A stretch of 64,000 bases of DNA from Phytophthora colocasiae (Eukaryota; Oomycota; Peronosporomycetes; Peronosporales; Peronosporaceae): positions 806,001 through 870,000 of the forward strand of contig JAGKQI010000073.1 in NCBI GenBank assembly GCA_018806915.1. The letters are read 5' to 3'. This document shows, piece by piece, positions 41,526 to 53,500 of the stretch. The position numbers and the translations under genes are program-made. The notes beneath the pieces were generated by a model. It saw only the letters and a list, made by a program, of their open reading frames with translations, was not told where the DNA came from and did no database searches. Every line of letters begins with the position of its first letter. Position 1 is the first letter of the stretch.

Positions 41526-44008
41526 GCAGTCTCCAACCTAGGAATTGCTGTTGTAAAGCTACGAATTATTTGGTCTGCTGGAAACGCCTCCGCAGTTCAG
41601 GCGCATAGAAACTACTAGAAGCTTCTACAGCCACCCTACATCTGCTTATTGTACCCACATACTTAAGTAAGTCTACCCCCACACCTAGATACACCCGCGA
41701 CAACGACGAGGCTTCTCTCCTGGTGCTTCTGGATATTCTGTGGTAAAACGTCGTTGGTTGTGTCGTGGTGGCACGGTTCCACTGCTTCCCCGAAAGGTTC
41801 ATCCGTATACCAAACAGCGAAATCACTACGGCCCGAAAGCGCCATGGGACTACGACAAGAAAGTTAACATCAAACGGTTGCTTGACAGTCATGGGAATCC
41901 GCCCCATCGCTGTTATCTTGTTCAGTGGCAAGGTTGCCCACTCCAGTTGGGTTGGAGTGTGGCGTGAGCCACTCGTAGATGCGGTTCCAGATTTGGTGAA
42001 CCGGATCGATGCTTGGAAGGCCTCTGGTTCAAAGGAACCAATCATGAGCTATTTCGACAATCGTGATATGGCTGACTGTTTATGGATGCCATTCGAGCTG
42101 ATGTGTATCATCTTGGATGTCACCTCGTGAATGTGGAGATGTGGGAGGCTTTCGAGAAGACTCGTCCTTCTGATATTCAGTACAGCATAACGCGCGAGGA
42201 CGTCACGGAGTTCTTCAAGTATCTTCAACGCAAAAGTGTATCTCGACTGCGATGAGACTTGCTCGACGGTTCCTACACTAATACTACCCAGATGGACAAG
42301 TTCATCAGAGGCTTAGGATCTGGTACGTACTGGCAAGCGCTGGTGAAGATGACCTCGACCACTGTTTCGGTGTTGTACTGTCGAAGATACGAATAATGAC
42401 CCCCTCCCACGAGTATCTTGCTTCCTCAACGTCGTCGTCGCTTCTTTGTCCTGGATGATTCGAAGTCTGCGATAAGGTTCGGCACTAGTGACAGGTTTTC
42501 GATCGGTTCCCGTGCGGGCTTCTTCTCACCCACTTACTCCACAAGGAATTGCGTTTTGATGTTTGTACATGCGCTTCTCAAGAAGTCGCTGCACCAGTTG
42601 ACCAACAGTGCCGTCCGCCAGGACGACATCATGGTGACGTAAAAGCGTGTGGAGTCTGTGTATGGCTTCAGCGACCCTGTGTTGGAAACCGGATGTAGCT
42701 TGTTCCCGCTTGAATGGTAAGCTCATACGCGTGCTTGTGGATCTTCTTCACGACAGAGTATGGACCCTTCCACTTCGGCCCAAGCTGAGAGAAAATTTGC
42801 AGAAGAGATAATTTGATGTACATTTTATGTGTACACGGTTTGGCAAAACACAACCACTTTTGGCGCCAAAACAGAAGATCGCAATTTTGTGAGTGACTTA
42901 GTTTTGAATTTAATGGAAAAACACGCCACTACACGGTCCCTTAGCCATCGATTACGCACTTACAAACCCTTTAGCCACCTCAACCTCAGCCACATACTTC
43001 CACCACCCCATTCACATCGTGGAGCCCTATCGGTACCACGTCGAGGACCCCAGCCTCTTCTCCGTCGCCACTGTCATGGTGGCGACGTGTAACCAGGACA
43101 CCGCCCTCCTCTGGTGCATGGAGGTAGGTCTGATAGACCGGCAGAAATTGTGCCCCACGTGCGGAAGCAACATGAAGCCGTCCTGTGCAACTAAGCGTTA
43201 AAGGTGCTCCCGACGGGTACTGCACACGAACCGAAAGGAGGTGTCGCGCGGCATGCTTACCAGCTCGTTCTTTAGCGACTCAAAGCTTAAGTTGCACCAT
43301 TCTGTACGCCTGCTCCTCGCATGGTGCATGCAGCTACCTCAAGCCACTACCATGGAGATGGCTGAGGTGATTGAGCGCACTGTAAGGGACTGGTACATGT
43401 TTTGCCGCTCTACATGTTCAAAGTAGCTAGGTAATGTTGCCTATAAGTTGTGTGAAAGTTGCTTATGTTGTACTAAGTTATTTTATGTTGCGTTACATTA
43501 CAGACCACATCAAGAGTATGCGCGGTGTGATCAGGGATCGCCTCGACAACAAGTACATGTGGCGCTCCCTGCGTAGGCTTCAGCAGGTGACTACATGGCC
43601 GGTCTAGTTGTAGCCATCCTATGAAACGAATAACTGACGGTAATACATTACCAGGTAATTTCTAAGTTCCTGAATCTAGTCGAATTTAGAACTTTCTAAA
43701 CAGTGAGGGTGTCCAGCAAACGCTTGGAATCTGAAACCTGGAGTTACTTTTTAGTGACTTCCAGGTTCCAGGTGGAAATCGTGTTTTTTTTTAGATGATG
43801 ACTCACCGCCTCAGTCTCGCCGTCATCACATCCTTTTTATGCCCTTATTTAGTGACTACAATTGTACAGACAAAGACACAAATCAGTTCAGCTCTCCACA
43901 CACAAAAAAATGTGACACAAAACCTCGAGCTCGTAGAGATCTATATTTTGATGGGTTATTATTCAAAATGTGCAAAACATGGACTTGTTTTTAGTAGATT
44001 AAACAATT
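41526..44008 (+). repeat. Array unit 4
   Basis: The poly-C tract has 5 C, like unit 3. It has one-base insertions in the chromodomain region (CCCCGAAAGG, GGTTGGAGTGTGG) that shift its frame. Confidence 0.9.
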
Positions 44009-46494
44009 GCAGTCTCCAACCTAGGAATTGCTGTTGTAAAGCTACGAATTATTTGGTCTGCTGGAAACGCCTCCGCAGTTCAGGCGCATAGAAACTACTA
44101 GAAGCTTCTACAGCCACCCTACATCTGCTTATTGTACCCACATACTTAAGTAAGTCTACCCCCACACCTAGATACACCCGCGACAACGACGAGGCTTCTC
44201 TCCTGGTGCTTCTGGATATTCTGTGGTAAAACGTCGTTGGTTGTGTCGTGGTGGCACGGTTCCACTGCTTCCCCGAAGGTTCATCCGTATACCAAACAGC
44301 GAAATCACTACGGCCCGAAAGCGCCATGGGACTACGACAAGAAAGTTAACATCAAACGGTTGCTTGACAGTCATGGGAATCCGCCCCATCGCTGTTATCT
44401 TGTTCAGTGGCAAGGTTGCCCACTCCAGTTGGGTTGGGTGTGGCGTGAGCCACTCGTAGATGCGGTTCCAGATTTGGTGAACCGGATCGATGCTTGGAAG
44501 GCCTCTGGTTCAAAGGAACCAATCATGAGCTATTTCGACAATCGTGATATGGCTGACTGTTTATGGATGCCATTCGAGCTGATGTGTATCATCTTGGATG
44601 TCACCTCGTGAATGTGGAGATGTGGGAGGCTTTCGAGAAGACTCGTCCTTCTGATATTCAGTACAGCATAACGCGCGAGGACGTCACGGAGTTCTTCAAG
44701 TATCTTCAACGCAAAAGTGTATCTCGACTGCGATGAGACTTGCTCGACGGTTCCTACACTAATACTACCCAGATGGACAAGTTCATCAGAGGCTTAGGAT
44801 CTGGTACGTACTGGCAAGCGCTGGTGAAGATGACCTCGACCACTGTTTCGGTGTTGTACTGTCGAAGATACGAATAATGACCCCCCCCCCTCCCACGAGT
44901 ATCTTGCTTCCTCAACGTCGTCGTCGCTTCTTTGTCCTGGATGATTCGAAGTCTGCGATAAGGTTCGGCACTAGTGACAGGTTTTCGATCGGTTCCCGTG
45001 CGGGCTTCTTCTCACCCACTTACTCCACAAGGAATTGCGTTTTGATGTTTGTACATGCGCTTCTCAAGAAGTCGCTGCACCAGTTGACCAACAGTGCCGT
45101 CCGCCAGGACGACATCATGGTGACGTAAAAGCGTGTGGAGTCTGTGTATGGCTTCAGCGACCCTGTGTTGGAAACCGGATGTAGCTTGTTCCCCGCTTGA
45201 ATGGTAAGCTCATACGCGTGATTGTGGATCTTCTTCACGACAGAGTATGGACCCTTCCACTTCGGCCCAAGCTGAGAGAAAATTTGCAGAAGAGATAATT
45301 TGATGTACATTTTATGTGTACACGGTTTGGCAAAACACAACCACTTTTGGCGCCAAAACAGAAGATCGCAATTTTGTGAGTGACTTAGTTTTGAATTTAA
45401 TGGAAAAACACGCCACTACACGGTCCCTTAGCCATCGATTACGCACTTACAAACCCTTTAGCCACCTCAACCTCAGCCACATACTTCCACCACCCCATTC
45501 ACATCGTGGAGCCCCTATCGGTACCACGTCGAGGACCCCAGCCTCTTCTCCGTCGCCACCGTCATGGTGGCGACGTGTAACTCAGGACACCGCCCTCCTC
45601 TGGTGCATGGAGGTAGGTCTGATAGACCGGCAGAAATTGTGCCCCACGTGCGGAAGCAACATGAAGCCGTCCTGTGCAACTAAGCGTTAAAGGTGCTCCC
45701 GACGGGTACTGCACACGAACCGAAAGGAGGTGTCGCGCGGCATGCTTACCAGCTCGTTCTTTAGCGACTCAAAGCTTAAGTTGCACCATTCTGTACGCCT
45801 GCTCCTCGCATGGTGCATGCAGCTACCTCAAGCCACTACCATGGAGATGGCTGAGGTGATTGAGCGCACTGTAAGGGACTGGTACATGTTTTGCCGCTCT
45901 ACATGTTCAAAGTAGCTAGGTAATGTTGCCTATAAGTTGTGTGAAAGTTGCTTATGTTGTACTAAGTTATTTTATGTTGCGTTACATTACAGACCACATC
46001 AAGAGTATGCGCGGTGTGATCAGGGATCGCCTCGACAACAAGTACATGTGGCGCTCCCTGCGTAGGCTTCAGCAGGTGACTACATGGCCGGTCTAGTTGT
46101 AGCCATCCTATGAAACGAATAACTGACGGTAATACATTACCAGGTAATTTCTAAGTTCCTGAATCTAGTCGAATTTAGAACTTTCTAAACAGTGAGGGTG
46201 TCCAGCAAACGCTTGGAATCTGGAAACCTGGAGTTACTTTTTAGTGACTTCCAGGTTCCAGGTGGAAATCGTGTTTTTAGATGATGACTCACCGCCTCAG
46301 TCTCGCCGTCATCACATCCTTTTTTATGCCCTTATTTAGTGACTACAATTGTACAGACAAAGACACAAATCAGTTCAGCTCTCCACACACAAAAATGTGA
46401 CACAAAACCTCGAGCTCGTAGAGATCTATATTTTGATGGGTTATTATTCAAAATGTGCAAAAACATGGACTTGTTTTTAGTAGATTAAACAATT
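44009..46494 (+). repeat. Array unit 5
   Basis: The poly-C tract has 10 C. One inserted base (GTGTAACTCAGG) opens a longer frame through the Merlin zinc-ribbon segment. Confidence 0.9.
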
Positions 46495-48987
46495 GCAGTC
46501 TCCAACCTAGGAATTGCTGTTGTAAAGCTACGAATTATTTGGTCTGCTGGAAACGCCTCCGCAGTTCAGGCGCATAGAAACTACTAGAAGCTTCTACAGC
46601 CACCCTACATCTGCTTATTGTACCCACATACTTAAGTAAGTCTACCCCCACACCTAGATACACCCGCGACAACGACGAGGCTTCTCTCCTGGTGCTTCTG
46701 GATATTCTGTGGTAAAACGTCGTTGGTTGTGTCGTGGTGGCACGGTTCCACTGCTTCCCCGAAGGTTCATCCGTATACCAAACAGCGAAATCACTACGGC
46801 CCGAAAGCGCCATGGGACTACGACAAGAAAGTTAACATCAAACGGTTGCTTGACAGTCATGGGAATCCGCCCCATCGCTGTTATCTTGTTCAGTGGCAAG
46901 GTTGCCCACTCCAGTTGGGTTGGGTGTGGCGTGAGCCACTCGTAGATGCGGTTCCAGATTTGGTGAACCGGATCGATGCTTGGAAGGCCTCTGGTTCAAA
47001 GGAACCAATCATGAGCTATTTCGACAATCGTGATATGGCTGACTGTTTATGGATGCCATTCGAGCTGATGTGTATCATCTTGGATGTCACCTCGTGAATG
47101 TGGAGATGTGGGAGGCTTTCGAGAAGACTCGTCCTTCTGATATTCAGTACAGCATAACGCGCGAGGACGTCACGGAGTTCTTCAAGTATCTTCAACGCAA
47201 AAGTGTATCTCGACTGCGATGAGACTTGCTCGACGGTTCCTACACTAATACTACCCAGATGGACAAGTTCATCAGAGGCTTAGGATCTGGTACGTACTGG
47301 CAAGCGCTGGTGAAGATGACCTCGACCACTGTTTCGGTGTTGTACTGTCGAAGATACGAATAATGACCCCCCCCCCCCCCTCCCACGAGTATCTTGCTTC
47401 CTCAACGTCGTCGTCGCTTCTGTGTCCTGGATGATTCTAAGTCTGCGATATGGTTCGGCACTAGTGACAGGTTTTCGATCGGTTCCCGTGCTTGCTTCTT
47501 CTCACCCAACTTACTCCACAAGGAATTGCGTTTTGATGTTTGTACATGCGCTTCTCAAGAAGTCGCTGCACCAGTTGACCAACAGTGCCGTCCGCCAGGA
47601 CGACATCATGGTGACGTAAAAGCGTGTGGAGTCTGTGTATGGCTTCAGCGACCCTGTGTTGGAAACCGGATGTAGCTTGTTCCCCGCTTGAATGGTAAGC
47701 TCATACGCGTGATTGTGGATCTTCTTCACGACAGAGTATGGACCCTTCCACTTCGGCCCAAGCTGAGAGAAAATTTGCAGAAGAGATAATTTGATGTACA
47801 TTTTATGTGTACACGGTTTGGCAAAAACACAACCACTTTTGGCGCCAAAACAGAAGATCGCAATTTTGTGAGTGACTTAGTTTTGAATTTAATGGAAAAA
47901 CACGCCACTACACGGTCCCTTAGCCATCGATTACGCACTTACAAACCCTTTAGCCACCTCAACCTCAGCCACATACTTCCACCACCCCATTCACATCGTG
48001 GAGCCCCTATCGGTACCACGTCGAGGACCCCAGCCTCTTCTCCGTCGCCACCGTCATGGTGGCGACGTGTAACCAGGACACCGCCCTCCTCTGGTGCATG
48101 GAGGTAGGTCTGATAGACCGGCAGAAATTGTGCCCCACGTGCGGAAGCAACATGAAGCCGTCCTGTGCAACTAAGCGTTAAAGGTGCTCCCGACGGGTAC
48201 TGCACACGAACCGAAAGGAGGTGTCGCGCGGCATGCTTACCAGCTCGTTCTTTAGCGACTCAAAGCTTAAGTTGCACCATTCTGTACGCCTGCTCCTCGC
48301 ATGGTGCATGCAGCTACCTCAAGCCACTACCATGGAGATGGCTGAGGTGATTGAGCGCACTGTAAGGGACTGGTACATGTTTTGCCGCTCTACATGTTCA
48401 AAGTAGCTAGGTAATGTTGCCTATAAGTTGTGTGAAAGTTGCTTATGTTGTACTAAGTTATTTTATGTTGCGTTACATTACAGACCACATCAAGAGTATG
48501 CGCGGTGTGATCAGGGATCGCCTCGACAACAAGTACATGTGGCGCTCCCTGCGTAGGCTTCAGCAGGTGACTACATGGCCGGTCTAGTTGTAGCCATCCT
48601 ATGAAACGAATAACTGACGGTAATACATTACCAGGTAATTTCTAAGTTCCTGAATCTAGTCGAATTTAGAACTTTCTAAACAGTGAGGGTGTCCAGCAAA
48701 CGCTTGGAATCTGAAACCTGGAGTTACTTTTTAGTGACTTCCAGGTTCCAGGTGGAAATCGTGTTTTTTTTAGATGATGACTCACCGCCTCAGTCTCGCC
48801 GTCATCACATCCTTTTTATGCCCTTATTTAGTGACTACAATTGTACAGACAAAGACACAAATCAGTTCAGCTCTCCACACACAAAAAAATGTGACACAAA
48901 ACCTCGAGCTCGTAGAGATCTATATTTTGATGGGTTATTATTCAAAATGTGCAAAACATGGACTTGTTTTTAGTAGATTAAACAATT
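46495..48987 (+). repeat. Array unit 6
   Basis: The poly-C tract has 14 C. It has private substitutions around 47415-47510 (CTTCTGTGTCC, GATATGGTTCGG, CGTGCTTGC). Confidence 0.9.
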
Positions 48988-49563
48988 GCAGTCTCCAACC
49001 TAGGAATTGCTGTTGTAAAGCTACGAATTATTTGGTCTGCTGGAAACGCCTCCGCAGTTCAGGCGCATAGAAACTACTAGAAGCTTCTACAGCCACCCTA
49101 CATCTGCTTATTGTACCCACATACTTAAGTAAGTCTACCCCCACACCTAGATACACCCGCGACAACGACGAGGCTTCTCTCCTGGTGCTTCTGGATATTC
49201 TGTGGTAAAACGTCGTTGGTTGTGTCGTGGTGGCACGGTTCCACTGCTTCCCCGAAGGTTCATCCGTATACCAAACAGCGAAATCACTACGGCCCGAAAG
49301 CGCCATGGGACTACGACAAGAAAGTTAACATCAAACGGTTGCTTGACAGTCATGGGAATCCGCCCCATCGCTGTTATCTTGTTCAGTGGCAAGGTTGCCC
49401 ACTCCAGTTGGGTTGGGTGTGGCGTGAGCCACTCGTAGATGCGGTTCCAGATTTGGTGAACCGGATCGATGCTTGGAAGGCCTCTGGTTCAAAGGAACCA
49501 ATCATGAGCTATTTCGACAATCGTGATATGGCTGACTGTTTATGGATGCCATTCGAGCTGATG
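48988..49563 (+). repeat. Array unit 7, truncated
   Basis: Identical in structure to the first 576 bases of the other units up to GAGCTGATG, then continues as RTEESKGTAFHENQ Gypsy sequence instead of the array junction. Confidence 0.9.
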
Positions 49564-49804
49564 CGTACCGAAGAGTCGAAGGGGACTGCGTTTCATGAGA
49601 ATCAGGCATGCATCCTTCTCCGATGCCGTGAACCGTTAGCAGAGGTTCAAGAGCGCATGAGAGATTTATACCGCAGAAACCGAAGCGAGCAGACGTTTGA
49701 AGTGGTCAATCGAGTGTATTTGAGCACGAAACACTTGGATCCGAATCACGGTGTACTTCCTAACTTGTCTAAGCTTGGGCAGAAGTGGAAGGGTCCATAC
49801 TCTG
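49564..49804 (+). pseudogene. Gypsy integrase fragment left of Copia-2
   Basis: The frame continues from the truncated array unit: REPLAEVQERMRDLYRRNRS, EQTFEVVNRVYLSTKHLDP and SKLGQKWKGPYSV. It is cut after GPYS(V) by Copia-2 and resumes at 55249 (VKKIHNHAYELTIQAG). This is the linker and GPY region of a Gypsy integrase. Confidence 0.8.
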
Positions 49805-50164
49805 TGTTGAACGGTAGGCGCGCTTGAGCGCGCCTCTTGCGAATAAGGCAGCGTGTCTGCCAGCGAGTAAAAAGTAAAACCTCTCTAAACAATTTATTGT
49901 TGAGTTACTTCTATCATTAGCAAGTACGAGAGGGAGTTCAGATCCCATCTGAGATCTGGATAGTGCAGACAGTTGCTGTCTGCCATCCATTGTGCGATGA
50001 CGACAAGAGGCGAGGAGTGAGGCCGTCAAGGACGAAGTCCAAAGACGAGCTCACTTCCTCTTTTGCCTCCAGGTACCGAGCACGGATCTAGAGAGTAGGC
50101 TTAGAGGTTAAGAGTATCAATACACTTGATTGAGTTTATCTAGTGTGTTCTGTTCATTCCAACA
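49805..50164 (+). repeat. 5' LTR of Copia-2
   Basis: Contains the perfect hairpin GGCGCGCT-TG-AGCGCGCC at 49817-49834 near its left end and CAGACAG-TTG-CTGTCTG near 49965-49981. Confidence 0.93.
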
Positions 50165-50175
50165 TTTCAAGTAAC

Positions 50176-52032
50176 ATGAGCAAGCCCATCAACAGCGGTT
50201 TGACTACTATGTTGATGTTCAACGGCGAGCAGGCTCGCTTCGCATCGTGGAAGGACCAAATCCTTGTCCACCTTGCCTCAAGAAACAGCGAACGCGCTGT
50301 CGAGGAGCTCAAGGCTGGTCGAGCAAGGCTTACGATTCGCTACCAGGACTCGTTGACTGGTATGCCGACATTGACTCCACGGAAAGACGATGCGACGGCT
50401 GAGGAAAAGAAGAGCTACGATTTGCATCTGGCCTTTCTTGATCAGCAGGAATCGTACATCAAGGACCTGCTCAGTATGACACTGCCAGCCTCCTACAAGA
50501 TGAACGAGAAAGTGCATCAACCTGTGCACGTGACTTGGCGTGACGTGGAAAAACGCTACGGGTTGAACACTGTCTCTGGTGTCGTTGGCCTCGTTCGACA
50601 GTTCGAAGAGGCGGTGAATGGCGACTTTAAAAGCGTGAGCCACCTCTTTGCTCGGCTGAAGACCCTGAAGGATCAGGTGAACCGGAACAGCAGCGAGGCT
50701 TTGAAGACCGGCGTCATATCGTCAAATTTGATGGTTATCAAGGTTCTGGGTGTGCTACCTAACCATCTGTGGGGGCAAGCCATCAGCTTTGCGCCTACTG
50801 AATTCACGCCTGATCGCGTCGAGTCCAAACTCTGCGCCATCTTCGGCAGCAAGAGCAAGGGCGAGATCATGGCTCTCGGTAGTGCACAGCCGGTGAATCA
50901 CGTTCACGCAGGCAACAAGTCAAAGCAACCGGTGCTGGGAAAGCGCAAATCCCAGCAGGAACCGATTAACGACGTGCACTACAATCACGGACGGATGAGG
51001 TGCCGTTACTGTTTCGGCAACCACAATGACATGGATAATGCCGGGCCACACAAGTTTGTGGACTGCCCCAAACGGGCTCGAGACTTGTTGGCTGGTGTTA
51101 AGCGTCGGAACATCCACGCGTATCCAAGCGGCAGACAAGGCGTCAACGCAGTGAAGAAAGAGCTGCAGCAGCTCAACAAAAAGGTCAAGGAGCAGGCAAA
51201 GAAGCCCAAGCGCGAGGTGACGCTCGAGGAGTGCAAGGCCAAGATGGCTGTCGATGCCTGCAGCGCAGTGCAGAAAGACTTGCCTCTTACTCCTCGTGGA
51301 TATGGAAGTCCACCACCCAGTTTTGTGGAGCTGCCACCGACTCCAGGAAAGGGCACGTTGCCTTTTTCTGACGATGACGAACCAATGGATTCGGTTGTCA
51401 ACGCAGTGGATGTCGACACTGCGAACACCGAAAAGGCGGCCGCTAAGCATGCGGATGGTGACATCAACATGCAGGAGCCGAAAGGCGACGTCAGCAATCC
51501 AGGGATTGCAGCGACGACTGGGCGCTTTGCCGGCATGATGAGTGAGCTGGAGAACAAGGTACGAACACTGTATCCGCAACTGTTACAAGAAAGTTCTTTT
51601 CTAACTACAGATTCTTGGGTGCTGGATTCAGGTTGCGGACACGGCCTAACCAGCGAAATGGAGCGCTTTGTTACCAAGAGGCCCAATACACAGTACATGT
51701 TCACCTTTGCACAGGGCTCTAAGCATTCAAATACACATATTGGTACAATAAAATTGTATTTTAGTGGACCAAAGGGCATTCGACCGTTTCTATTTGACAA
51801 CATAGCAATGGTCCCGCACGCTACCTCGAACATTCTGAGCGAGTTCGGGCTCAGACGCAGTGGGTACCAAATATTGGGCTCACTCAGTGGAAAGTTCAAA
51901 TTTGTCCTTTATGACAATGAACTTGTGTTTGTTGCAAAAGCAATAAATGGAACGTACTATGTGCAGAATAAAACGTTGTTCGAACGACAAGAAATATGCA
52001 ATGCAGTTAAAGCACAGCCCTGCAAGCGTTAG
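50176..52032 (+). CDS. Copia-2 Gag and protease
   Basis: ATG 50176 (MSKPINSGLTTMLMFNGEQA) lies 11 bases inside the LTR and is preferred over the ATG within the LTR. Gag blocks: FASWKDQILVHLASRN, QESYIKDLLSMTLPASYKMN and FEEAVNGDFKSVSHLFARLK. The zinc-binding segment is MRCRYCFGNHNDMDNAGPHK followed by FVDC. The protease is SWVLDSGCGHGLTSEMERFV (D-S-G), with the downstream HATSNILSEFGLRRSG typical of Copia. The frame ends at 52032 through a shift; the pre-integrase motif WHVKLGHLNKDTV follows in another frame. Confidence 0.9.
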   Translation: MSKPINSGLTTMLMFNGEQARFASWKDQILVHLASRNSERAVEELKAGRARLTIRYQDSLTGMPTLTPRKDDATAEEKKSYDLHLAFLDQQESYIKDLLSMTLPASYKMNEKVHQPVHVTWRDVEKRYGLNTVSGVVGLVRQFEEAVNGDFKSVSHLFARLKTLKDQVNRNSSEALKTGVISSNLMVIKVLGVLPNHLWGQAISFAPTEFTPDRVESKLCAIFGSKSKGEIMALGSAQPVNHVHAGNKSKQPVLGKRKSQQEPINDVHYNHGRMRCRYCFGNHNDMDNAGPHKFVDCPKRARDLLAGVKRRNIHAYPSGRQGVNAVKKELQQLNKKVKEQAKKPKREVTLEECKAKMAVDACSAVQKDLPLTPRGYGSPPPSFVELPPTPGKGTLPFSDDDEPMDSVVNAVDVDTANTEKAAAKHADGDINMQEPKGDVSNPGIAATTGRFAGMMSELENKVRTLYPQLLQESSFLTTDSWVLDSGCGHGLTSEMERFVTKRPNTQYMFTFAQGSKHSNTHIGTIKLYFSGPKGIRPFLFDNIAMVPHATSNILSEFGLRRSGYQILGSLSGKFKFVLYDNELVFVAKAINGTYYVQNKTLFERQEICNAVKAQPCKR

Positions 52033-53500
52033 CTGATCCACATACAGTTAGGCTTGGAAATGTACTACTAGAGTGGCATGTCAAACTCGGCCACTTAAAC
52101 AAAGACACAGTCATCGATATGCTAAGCAAAAGACTAGTGGGTGGGATGCCCATGCTGTCAGCTGCAGGTCTTAAGAAAGTCCCGTTCTTCTGCACAACAT
52201 GTGCAGAGATGAAAAAGCGGAGGATGTCCTACAGCAACACAAAGGGTTCGAGAGACGAACAACCTATCAGTACCATCCACATGGACACGAACGGTCCAAT
52301 GAAAACAATGGGTGTGTACGGAAGTTCCGGAAGAATCAAGTACTTTCTGAGCATCATCGATGACAACACGTCGTGGCGATGGACATTTGTCCTCCGCGAT
52401 AAGAAACAAGTCTTTAAAAAGGTAGAAGAGCTTCTACTGCAGCTAGAACGTGAAGGTAAATTCACAATTCGAAGGATACGCTCAGATGGTGGCACTGAGT
52501 TGTGAACGCTGCGTTTCAGAGCTTCTGTAAAGGGAAGGGCATAGCCTTCCAGAAGTCAAACACTTATAATCCAGAAGAGAATGGAGCGGCAGAACGCGAT
52601 CATCAGAGTAAACTAGATCGAGTGCGTTGTGCATTAAAGGATGCTGAGATGGCTCACAGATGGTGGCCAGAAGCACTGATGTACATGACCTATGTGCAGA
52701 ATCGCACACCTATGCGTAGATTGGGATACCTGACGCCTTATGAAATGGTGTACGGGAAACCGCCCAACGTAAAGGAACTGCCAGTATGGGGTTCGGTCTG
52801 TTTCGCACATGTGCCAGAGGCACTAAGGAAGGACAAGAAACTGTCCGCGCGTGCTGTAAAGTGTCGATTCCTAGGAATCTCTGACGAAACAAAGGGTTAC
52901 CGGTTATGGGACATCTATAACAACAAGCACATTCTATCACGAGATGTGTTGTTCGATACGACCAATGTGGCTACGATGGTCCGGAGAGCATTCGGACAAA
53001 CCGATCCAACCCTCACTTCTGAATTTGCCGAGTGCGGGATACCCGCAGCAGCAGAAGTTGATACACCGACCACTGAGTATACAGGGTCAGTGGAAGCTCA
53101 ATCGCCAAATCAGGCGGCTAACCCAACAGTGGGAGCTAATAACAAACGCCGACGTGCAGGGCTAGTGGAGACACCACAAAGCCATGAACCACGCCCAAGG
53201 CGAGAGACAAAGAAACCTAAGCGGTATCAGGACTATCAATGCTTCCAAGCGATGTTAGAGAAGAACATTACGCAGTATATTGCGGAGCATAAAGTGCCAA
53301 CGCCCCGATCGCTCAAAGCAGCTTTGAACAGACATCATAGAGAGCAATGGAAACAAGCTCTAGAACTAGAGTATGACTCCTTAATCGAGAATGGAACATG
53401 GAGACTCGTACGACTTCCACCTGGACGTAAGGCTTTGCCAAGTCATTGGGTACTTGTTGTCAAGTACAACGCCGACGGTACTGTCGAGCGGTTTCAAAGC
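52033..53500 (+). pseudogene. Copia-2 integrase and linker, frameshifted
   Basis: WHVKLGHLNKDTVIDM with FFCTTCAEMK is the HHCC module. The core has ISTIHMDTNGPMKTMG (Asp), RRIRSDGGTE (Asp) and NPEENGAAERDHQSKLDRVR (Glu). A missing base near 52500 (GAGTTGTGAAC) breaks the frame between SDGGTE and NAAFQSF. C-terminal blocks include MVYGKPPNVKELPVWGSVCF and KCRFLGISDETKGYRLWD. The linker to the RT follows. Confidence 0.88.

Larger units (their letters stand above)
34083..49563 (+). repeat. Head-to-tail tandem array of about 2.48-kb chimeric units (6 + partial)
   Basis: The word GCAGTCTCCAACCTAGG recurs at 34083, 36570, 39053, 41526, 44009, 46495 and 48988. Spacings are 2487, 2483, 2473, 2483, 2486 and 2493 bases. 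The units are nearly identical; most differences are homopolymer lengths and single-base indels. Each unit joins a chromodomain fragment of Gypsy (plus), an inverted Gypsy integrase end, a Merlin transposase N-terminal fragment and a non-coding tail. The last copy stops after 576 bases, where it passes into Gypsy integrase sequence. Confidence 0.93.

Noticed and set aside
35396..48406. Repeated small ORFs of the array as secreted RXLR or Crinkler effectors
   Set aside because: No signal peptide, RxLR-dEER or LxLFLAK motif was seen; the readable parts match Merlin zinc-ribbon and HTH segments.
34123..49392. A seven-member family of small proteins (MALSGRSDFAVWY, MPLNKITAMGRIP and others)
   Set aside because: These are shadow frames opposite to the chromodomain fragment, repeated only because the unit is repeated.
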